Shown piece by piece: positions 56,159-64,000 of a stretch of 64,000 bases of DNA (position 1 is the first letter of the stretch; each line of letters begins with the position of its first letter). Below the pieces are notes generated by a model that saw only the letters and a list, made by a program, of their open reading frames with translations, ran no database searches and was not told the DNA's origin. A program made the translations under genes and the position numbers. The DNA is from Numida meleagris (Eukaryota; Chordata; Aves; Galliformes; Numididae), in NCBI RefSeq assembly GCF_002078875.1, contig NC_034413.1:61186453-61250452 (forward strand). Direction: 5' to 3'.

Positions 56159-56723
56159 GTAATTATAATTTGCTGTTGATCGTTTCTGAGATATTTAAGA
56201 ACTTTCCCCAACATGTGTGCTTTGCAGGCTTTGCTTATTGATGAGTTGGTGGGCTTGCAGGTAAAATTGCTGTTGAACTAATGGACGTGTATCTGCATCT
56301 GAAGGGTTTTATCTTTTGGGTCAAACTGAGTTACGCTTTTTACAACTTCTTTGCTTTCTTTTATTTGTTGTATTTTCTGTTTATCCTTTGTGCAAGAGTT
56401 CTTTCCTATGAAACGAGGCACATTGTTTCTCAGTGAAAGATTAATAAAAGATAACTCACACCTCCTCCATTCCCCTTCAACTTTTGTCAGGAATAAGCCA
56501 CAAGTTTTGTGACAGGCTTGAGAACCTGAATTGTATAACTAACTCTTGCTCACATAAATATACTGCGTTCCTGTTGGTTGGCTGGCTTGAGTCTGGGATG
56601 TTGTGCTCGTCTTAAGGGCCTTCGTACTTCTGCCTTGAAGGTTCATCTGATGGCCAAAGCTCATCAGTTTGTTTCCCCGCATCAGCTGAGCCATTTTAAC
56701 TGAGGGCATGCACATCTGGGATT

Positions 56724-56739
56724 AAAAAAAAAAAAAAAA
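56724..56739. repeat. Poly-A run (16)
   Basis: A homopolymer in the intron with no recognised retroposon attached. Confidence 0.8.
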
Positions 56740-57893
56740 CCCGAGCTACTGGGTTAACCAGATAAACTGCTTAGAAACATGCTTATTATCTCTGGCTGAA
56801 CCGTATTTCATTCTGGTCTCAGTATTTGTTCTAATGCCACGGTGGCTCTGCGTTTAGCTGTAGCAGGGGAAAGATTTCAGTTCAATAGGGAAATGAAGAG
56901 GTCATTTTGAAACAGTTACACCCCTGTGAGTCTGCCTGCTGCCACGAGGGAAGAATTTGTGGGGCTTTTTTCTCTTCCCCGTGTTTTTTTCTGTAGCTCA
57001 CGCAAGCTATAGATTGTCAAGAAAGAAATCATTCCTCTGTCACTGAATGCATCAGATCAACAGTCCCTTGCTTACCCCCTCAGGCCCAGGTTGTACTTGG
57101 AAGATTTAGAGGCGTGCAGCTCTCGCTTCTCTTACTGCTGTAAATTTGTGCCTCCAGATGCCTTTTGCTTTCTTTTCTCTTCCTGAGATCACTAAGAACG
57201 TATCCTTGTTTTCCCACCTTCCTGTAGTTCTAAATAGAGCCGCTTCTTCCTAAATTCATTAAAATTTCACTCGGAGGAGATGAAGCAAACATCCCAAACA
57301 AAGTGAAACCTGCTTATTGGAGCCCCAGGATGTATTAGCAACCAATGTGGATCATAGCATGGTTTATTGGACATCGTGGTGGTGGTAAATGCAGGTTTGT
57401 GAAGCTTTTTGCTCAGACCACAGGTTATGAGAATGCTCAGAGCAGAGCTGTGGTTGGCAGTTGCAGTTCTTGATTTCAGAGTAACGCTGAAGTAGAGAAG
57501 TATAAAATGTAATGAGTTGGAACAGGAGGGCCAGTGGGGAATATGAGGACTGGTATAATTTTGGAGAGGTGTGTGCAGTTAGGGAAAATTATGTTATTCC
57601 ACCCTAGTGACTTACAATAGTGCCAGGGGTTGATCATCTGGGGAACAGTATTTAATTGTGTACTGCCATAACCTCCCAAGGTTTCTCGCTTCTGGTAGTT
57701 GCCCTTGTGGGAAAGAAAACAAGTCTACTTAGAACTTAAGGGTGCCTGGCTGTTCCCACAAGCTGGGCATATCCCCATGTTTCAGACTGCCGGAACCTAA
57801 ATATTTTGCTTAGAGAAAAGAGAAGAAGTGCTTTTTCCTTCAGAAACATAGAAGGATTACTGAGTGTATTCATTCTGAGTCTGTAGTACTGGC

Positions 57894-57907
57894 TTTTTTT
57901 TTTTTTT
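57894..57907. repeat. Poly-T run (14)
   Basis: A homopolymer followed by CCCGGGAGG, so it is not an acceptor tract. It may be the tail of an old minus-strand retroposed sequence, but none was recognised. Confidence 0.7.
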
Positions 57908-58501
57908 CCCGGGAGGAAGATTTTTTCACTTTACAGGACTAGCATTTACATTGTATCTTCTTTCCAGCAGGGGTGGTCCTTTAATTAAACATTTAATTCT
58001 GCAGAAGCCAAAGAAAAATGAAAAACATTCAAGCTGTGAATGGTTGCAAATGGTATCTTAACAGGTGTCCTTTGAGAGACTTTGCATCTTTACAAAGGAA
58101 TTTTAAAGACGAGCAGAACTCGAAGCTGTTAAAACACGTTTGTGGCTCTTGAGATTGGCAGTAACAGGGTGATTTTGGTGCGGCATCCTCCGTAGGGATG
58201 CGTGAGGCACTGTGTGCTTTTACATCATCCACGCTGCTGGAGTCAGAGTTCAGAAGCGCAGTGCTCGGAACATTGGCTCCAAGTGTCGTCTTGTTGGCCA
58301 CCTCGGTGCTGGTGGTGTCATCGAAGCAGGAAGTGTGGGTGCTGGCCTAAGAGCACAGCCCTGGGTGTAACCAGGGAGGGTTCTCACAGAGCTCAGGCTG
58401 CTTCCATAGCTTCGTGGGCCTGGAGGCATTCAGTGCCAGGGAGAGCAGATGCGGGACAGGCTGGTCCAGTGAGGCAGCTAGCATGTTGCTTTCAGTTGTT
58501 T

Positions 58502-58522
58502 AGAAAGAAAGAAAGAAAGAAG
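58502..58522. repeat. (AGAA)5 microsatellite
   Basis: Five perfect tetranucleotide units, a simple repeat likely to be length-variable. Confidence 0.85.
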
Positions 58523-59147
58523 TAAAGCCATGTGGAATGTTCTTGCCCTCGGGGGCTGTGGCCTTTGCATACAGCTGCTAGGGGAAAGCCTTTGGCCTCT
58601 GTTTCGCAGCCGGAGTTTTGGCAGTGACCAAAACCAGAAGATGCACATGTGAGGGTTGTTGCTTTGCAGAACAGATGGAAGATGTGCACTAGCTACTCTG
58701 GAGACTCTTGAAAGGGCACCGGCTAAATCTTCAGAAATCTACATTCTGCCGTTTGGCTGATTGGAACGTTCAGCTTGAAGGAATTGATTTGTAATGCTCC
58801 AGTTTGGATTAGCTGAAGGAAAGCTATTGACTCTTCAAGCCGTCTCAGTAACAAATCTGTGTAACCCCCCGAAGAGGCTGCTGTTTAGCCAGTCTTCTCC
58901 AGTTCCACGGAAGGCAGTTCGTGTACAAATACACTGATCCAGATCAGAGCAGTGCAACTGGGTTTGTATTGAAACCATAGTAGCAGAGATTGCTGGGAGG
59001 GCTGCAACTCCTGGGGTGGGATGGTGTGCCAGCATGGAGTTGCAAGTTACAGTGAGGCTGGTAAGTCCCCGTATGTATTGTGCATTGGCTTTGGGGCTCT
59101 GTTTTCATGTGTTGAACATGATGATAACCACCAAAGCAATGTGTAGA

Positions 59148-59314
59148 ACCACAGAATGGCTTGAGTTGGAAGGGACCTTGAAGATCATTGAGGTCCAACC
59201 CCCTGCTGTGGGCTGGTTGCCACCCACCAGATCAGGCTGCCAGGGCCCCATCCAACCCAGCCTTGAATTCATTCAGGGCTGGAGCATCCACAGCTTCTCT
59301 AAGCAGTCTGTTCA
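59148..59314 (-). mobile_element. CR1 LINE 3' end, antisense to PDIA5
   Basis: It begins ACCACAGAATGGCTTGAGTT, then GGAAGGGACCTTGAAGATCA and continues through GGGCCCCATCCAACCCAGCC and GGAGCATCCACAGCTTCTCT, the classical CR1 3' end read on the minus strand. It is better preserved than the copy at 6141 and belongs to a different subfamily type than the copy at 24705, judging by the sequence after the first 60 bases. Confidence 0.92.
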
Positions 59315-62300
59315 ACTGTACTGTATAGAGTTATCCAAATGTGTTAAATATTTGAGTTTAGCCAAGAATTTGATCTCCCTTTGCTTAAAAAGGATGTGTT
59401 GAATTTCTTTTTAATTAGGCTCATTAAAGATGGTGATGTTAGCACTGTACATCTTGGTGACTGTTAATGGATCTTCCCTTTGCAAATAGGCCTGCTTTGA
59501 GAACGGCTGATGAATTGCAGCCATGGTAATGCTGCTGTGGTACATCAGGACATCTAATAATGAATCATCCATTCACGAGGCCATTTGCATTGAAGACAGT
59601 AGCCGAATCTCAACAAGCTTTAGCAAGCTAGTTCATAACTGTTAGGATCCAGAGCAGGCAATATAAATAGAAATTGTGGAGTAATCATAGAGAAGAGTGT
59701 GCGTCTGTCTTGCTCATAGGTGCTTTTAAGACATTTGGCAACAACAGACTTCTTTTTCTCATAATCTAGTAAGTGTCATATGGAATTGACTATACTTTAA
59801 AGCCATTGCTTAGTAGCATTCTTCTCCACGTTGCAATTTTATATTTATTTTAATTTTTTTTAAGCTCATCATATATCATTCCTTTCTCAAATCAATATTC
59901 AGTTATTCACTTCCATTTTCATAACAAGAGTCAATATTAGCTCCAGCAGAGATTTATTCCTTGAATCAATAAAGCAGTGTATGGCTGTGCATATTTTAGC
60001 AGGAGGGAGACTGGGATTGCAGGAGATATTTTTACTATATCATTGTATAGTGACTGAGAGACAAACAGTTAAAAAGAAGGGGGTTTAAAAATAGAAGGGA
60101 GTTACTGGGAGGTCAAGGGATCCCACTTCCAATTTTCTACACATCTGTTTGAACCACTAGCTATAATTTTGTTCCTTAACTGCAAGATCCCTCTGCAAGA
60201 AAAAGTTGTTTCCATAATCCTTTTGGAAGGGAACTGTGGTGGCTGATGTATGATTAGATGATGCTGCAAATACTACTTCTTCCTTCTAATACTTGCATGG
60301 GAAAAAAAAAAAACAAAAAACAAAAACAGCATCATCCCTTAATGATCCTGTGATTCTGATTGTCACATTGGAGACGTGTGGAGATCAGTGGTCACACTTT
60401 CAGCATAACTCCACTTCTGCTTAAGCACACCTCACTGATAAGTTCTGATATTTGCAACAGCTCAACGCTCCTGATCAGACCACTTCATCTGAACAGTGTG
60501 CCATGCTCATTTCCCTTTTTAAGTGCTCTTTAGAGCTGGTTGTGCATTGCTCACATTCAAATGTGGTGCAGAGTTCAGCTTGCGACTCTACAATTCAGTT
60601 CCTGTTTGTCTGATAAAACCATAAAACGTTGCCATGGGACTTATCTTTTAAGATAAATGTATTTTCCAGGTGTTGCTAGAATCATACTAAACTTTACCAA
60701 CTGTGGAACAAAGGAGAAATGCATGCTAACCTGATATTACTATTGTTGTGCCCACTAAGCTGATATTATTAATTACTGTTATATGCTGCGTACTAGTTGT
60801 GAGGAGCCACCAATAACATGAGGAAGACTGGGTGTATTGTAGGGAATTTCCTCAGGCACTGAAGTCCTCTGACTGACTTTCTTCTCATTCAGTGACTATT
60901 TTGTTCCTACCACAGTTACTGAACAGGATAGCAATAAACCTGAGCAGCACTGCCTCTGGAGGGAGAACGTTTGTATAATGACATGTAGTCAATACTTAAG
61001 GCGGTGCAGCTTTGGTTTATGGAGAATCCATAACCCCATGGAGTTTTGTGCTTGTTGCAGATAAAGCAGTGTTGTTCTTTTTTATATATTTCGAAATGTT
61101 TTTTAGTGAATTTCTCCTTCCAGTTATAGGAAAGTTAGGCATGCTCAAGAAATTAAATTTTAGCTCCCCCGGTCAAAAACTCTGTAAAATCCATAAAATC
61201 AATCTTGTCTTCTGAAAGCTGTTATGCTGCATTCTTTTTTTCATAACGAACATATATATACACACCTGAGTCTTACACCAGCTCTTCCTGGTGAGGAAGA
61301 TCACAGATTTTTCACATATTTTCCTCTTCGTGATGATACATGTGCACATAATTCATGAGAGATGATGCTGAGTGTCTTGGCTCCCGAGCGTGTATCTGGG
61401 ATGTCTTATGTTAAATCTGTCTGAAATTTCTGGTTAAATACAGTTGTTTTTACAAAGCGAAGCATATGGCTTTTGCTAACCCATGCTCTCCAGTGAACTT
61501 TAAATGCAGACGGGCTGCTCATAGTTACATTTGAACATTGTTTCTGAGAAGTGTTCCCCAGAACTCTTTGACCTGAGATCCAAATGTTGGTAGTAATTTT
61601 TCCGGTTCTTTTTCCTGACTCAGTTTCTTTTTTTAATGACACAAAATCTGATCATTGATAAGATTGAGAATGAGAGCAAAACCTCCCTGCAATCTGTGAC
61701 TGCTTGCTTGAGCCAGGACTCGAGCAAAGACTTCCTTTCGTGGGCTGCTGTGACATTTCTGTATGGTGGTGAGCTGAAAACTGCTGTCAGAAATGGAGCT
61801 GAATATTCACAGTCCATAAAAGTATCGTCAGAATGAAACAAAGGAGCATTGGTTCTGTCTGCTGAAATTCTGGTACGTTGTGGAGTTCAATTGTCTGGAA
61901 TTGACGGAATTGAGAGTGGAATCAGTCCTCAGTCCAGGACTGTGGTTTACTACAGGTAGATTCCAGTGTTACTCTTGTTGCAGTGCACTGTTTGATCTTC
62001 CACTGTGAGGCAGGCAATGCAATTAGGAGTGTGATGCTATGGTAATGAGTGCACAGAGATGGTAGCAGCCTCTATATTTAGGCTGCCTTCACATTTACAC
62101 TCTAAAGTAATCACTCAGACTTTCCTAAGTACCCTTACTCAGCTGCTGTTGGCAGCAGGCATTTGAAATCCAGCCCCAAGATGCAGTATTGGGAATTAGA
62201 TGTCTCTCTACAAAATTTTGCGCAGGTCTGCATGAGTTATGTTTCTTCTGAAAATTACCATTTCTCTTCTCTCACTGGCTTTAAAAATAACTGAACCTGT

Positions 62301-62730
62301 GCTGTGAAGAGCTGGGCTCAAAGCGACATTTGTAGAGGGCAGCAGGTCTGTGGGAGCCTGTGTCAGGAGTGCTTCAGAGACCAGCAGACCACAAACATGT
62401 TCTCCAAATGCTGCTCTAGGTGCACATGTCCCTTGCTGTTAGGCCTATTAGGGTAGTATGGCCATTGCAGTCATGCTTAGGCTGGGATCTTTGTGCCTTA
62501 CTTCACTGCATGACAAACACACAGGTGGAGCACCTTGTGCTGTACAGGAGAGCTGTATCTCAGGCTCTTAGGCATTGAAACTCAGGAGAGGAATGGGATA
62601 AATGCATACAGTTAATGCATTTGCTGTTGGTAGATGGAACTTGAGCTGTTCACAGTTCCTCCTGAAAACACAGGAAAATGAAATAACTGATTCAGAGGTA
62701 CCAGCACGACCACGCTACTTGGTGATGCAC

Positions 62731-62879
62731 TGACACAGGCTGCCCAGGGAGGTGGTGGAGTCACCATCCCTGGAGGTGTTGAGCAACCATGCGGATGTGG
62801 CACTGAGGTTAGTGGGCACAGTGGGCATGGGTTGGGGTTGGACTGAATGGTCTTTTCCAACCTTAATGGTTCTGTGATT
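62731..62879 (+). mobile_element. CR1 LINE 3' end, sense orientation
   Basis: It starts TGACACAGGCTGCCCAGGGA, continues GGTGGAGTCACCATCCCTGG and ends GGTCTTTTCCAACCTTAATGG with a terminal TTCTGTGATT. It covers the same segment as the copy at 53394 and is 5' truncated at nearly the same place. Confidence 0.92.
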
Positions 62880-63252
62880 GTCAGATACTATGATTGTAGC
62901 CCTTCAGTCATCTGATTAGAGGCATCAAGTAACTGTATTAAGCAAGGTTTACAGTGGCTTAGCACACTGCATTCCTTTACCATACCTTCTCCTCACTGAG
63001 ATCTATTCTTATAAAAGCCATTTGTAAAGTAAATGGGGTTCTTTGCTCCAACCAAAGCCAGCCTAGATGATTCCAAGGAGGTGCAGATAGAAAGGCTTCT
63101 CTCCCTGCCAGTGTACTAAGAACTAGTTTTCCTAATCTCCAAGGCTTTGTTTGAGGACAGGTGGATCATCAGTCGTGACAGCCCCGTGTCTCAGTCTGAC
63201 TACTAAGATGTGAATGACTACACATTTACTCTCTCCTCTTTTCCTACTCTAG

Positions 63253-63395
63253 TCTCTCCCTGTGAGGTATTAGAGAAGCTGAGGGAGAAAAAGAAGCAGT
63301 TTTATTTATTCTTCCTGCTTTCAGGGAGCCAGGACTTCCAGTATTTTTGTAAATTAATATTGTGACATCAAATAAATGTTTGTCTCCATTGTGAG
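63253..63395 (+). other. Candidate alternative terminal exon of PDIA5 (unproven)
   Basis: A very strong pyrimidine tract (from about 63229) ends CTACTCTAG at 63252. Possible branch sites (TGACTAC) lie 25-60 bases upstream. Joined to the preceding exon in phase 0, it would add Ser-Leu-Pro-Val-Arg-Tyr and stop at 63271-63273. A canonical AATAAA lies at 63371-63376 and is followed by T/G-rich sequence. The result would be a shortened protein ending just after the third active site, without the retention tail. Nothing shows it is used; each element can arise by chance in introns. Confidence 0.25.
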
Positions 63396-63554
63396 TTTTC
63401 TTGTGCGGAGAGGTTGCCAACAGGGCTCTAAATTTTGGCTGACTGCTAAGGTCAGGAAGACATAAATACTTGGATGAACCTCTTCACATTCTATTATTCC
63501 TGCCCTTTCATTTAACTGGAGCTAAACAAGTAGGAGTCTTTCTGTTCATAAAGC

Positions 63555-63575
63555 AAAAAAAAAAAAAAAAAAAAA
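63555..63575. repeat. Poly-A run (21)
   Basis: The longest homopolymer in the window, about 180 bases downstream of an AATAAA. It could be the tail of an old retroposed transcript, but no target-site duplication or source gene was recognised. Confidence 0.85.
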
Positions 63576-64000
63576 GGTGTGATCATCCCTGTTTTTAACA
63601 GCTGTCAAGAGACCTGTCTGTGTAATAGCCTTGCAAGTGTTCAAAACAGGAAAGCAAACCAAATATTTAAGGTAAGAATATTACACACCTTACACAGTGT
63701 TTTCCATGTGAAGGTCGACCCAAGTGAGAACGTACTGAGCGTTGTTTCATCAGCTTTCAACACCAAAACAAAAGAAGCAGGTTAATGAAGTTGGCTTTTC
63801 CATTCTCTTTAATTGCTGTTAGGATAGTGAGATGGAGTCTTTGGACAGTGTCACCATGAGACTGGAGGGCATTGTGGCATATTAAGTAATCTTTTGATTA
63901 TGGAAAAACAGTTCAGCTGCAGCCTCAGAGTCGTGCAAGAGCAAGGTATTTTGGTCAGATCGTTTGAAGGAGGCACCTGTAGTGGAAGTCTGAAGATAAG

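Larger units (their letters stand above)
56159..64000 (+). other. PDIA5: Partial PDIA5 intron, at least 7.8 kb
   Basis: I read this stretch for the next PDIA5 segment (the Cys-containing strand after Arg-Lys, the Gly-Tyr-Pro-Thr motif and the terminal KEEL) and did not find it, so the intron is taken to continue beyond the window. It holds CR1 fragments at 59148-59314 and 62731-62879, an AGAA microsatellite, several homopolymers and a candidate alternative terminal exon near 63253. Confidence 0.8.

Noticed and set aside
63580..63785. Acceptor-like TTTTTAACAG and an open frame near the window end as the next PDIA5 exon
   Set aside because: The translation does not match the expected PDIA5 continuation (Cys-containing strand, Gly-Tyr-Pro-Thr). 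The frame is unrelated.
1..64000. CRISPR arrays, tRNA or rRNA genes, bacterial-type operons, viral insertions
   Set aside because: I looked for regularly spaced repeats, cloverleaf-like segments and retroviral landmarks on both strands and saw none. The window is an ordinary vertebrate gene interior.

Overview
The window is vertebrate genomic DNA, almost certainly from a bird and probably a galliform. The evidence is the fragments of CR1 LINE retrotransposon scattered through it, long introns with GT-AG borders, and the absence of mammalian Alu or L1. It holds an internal part of a single gene on the + strand. I recognise this gene as PDIA5 (protein disulfide isomerase A5, also called PDIR), an ER-lumenal thiol oxidoreductase. 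The 5' end (promoter, signal peptide, first part of the N-terminal non-catalytic domain) lies before base 1. The 3' end (last part of the third thioredoxin domain, ER-retention tail, 3' UTR) lies after base 64000.

I could place twelve coding exons, at 410-493, 1241-1286, 7479-7571, 8792-8852, 12606-12673, 16928-17019, 17123-17194, 22031-22167, 37680-37750, 38804-38967, 41386-41516 and 56088-56158. Every junction keeps the reading frame and all acceptors and donors are AG/GT. Joined, they give 363 uninterrupted codons. Exons are numbered here within the window only. Exons 1-3 give the end of the non-catalytic domain and the first linker. Exons 4-7 give the first catalytic module (active site CGVC), exons 8-10 the second (CGHC), and exons 11-12 the start of the third (CPHC).

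The rest, about 98% of the window, is intron. The largest introns are 22168-37679 (15.5 kb) and 41517-56087 (14.6 kb). They contain seven CR1 fragments (three antisense and four sense to PDIA5), a 146-base assembly gap inside one CR1 copy, short microsatellites and homopolymers, one G-quadruplex-type motif, one perfect 13-bp hairpin, a small CpG-dense patch, and two pyrimidine-rich tracts I cannot assign. I saw no second host gene, tRNA, rRNA, CRISPR array or recent DNA transposon on either strand. The short intronic ORFs are what chance would give, apart from two that are CR1 remains.

I did not find an undescribed biological system. The observations most worth a second look are the way intron positions and exon lengths record the tandem duplication of the thioredoxin modules, the CGVC first active site, a well-formed candidate alternative terminal exon in the last intron (near 63253-63395), and the CpG-dense patch at 9990-10107.
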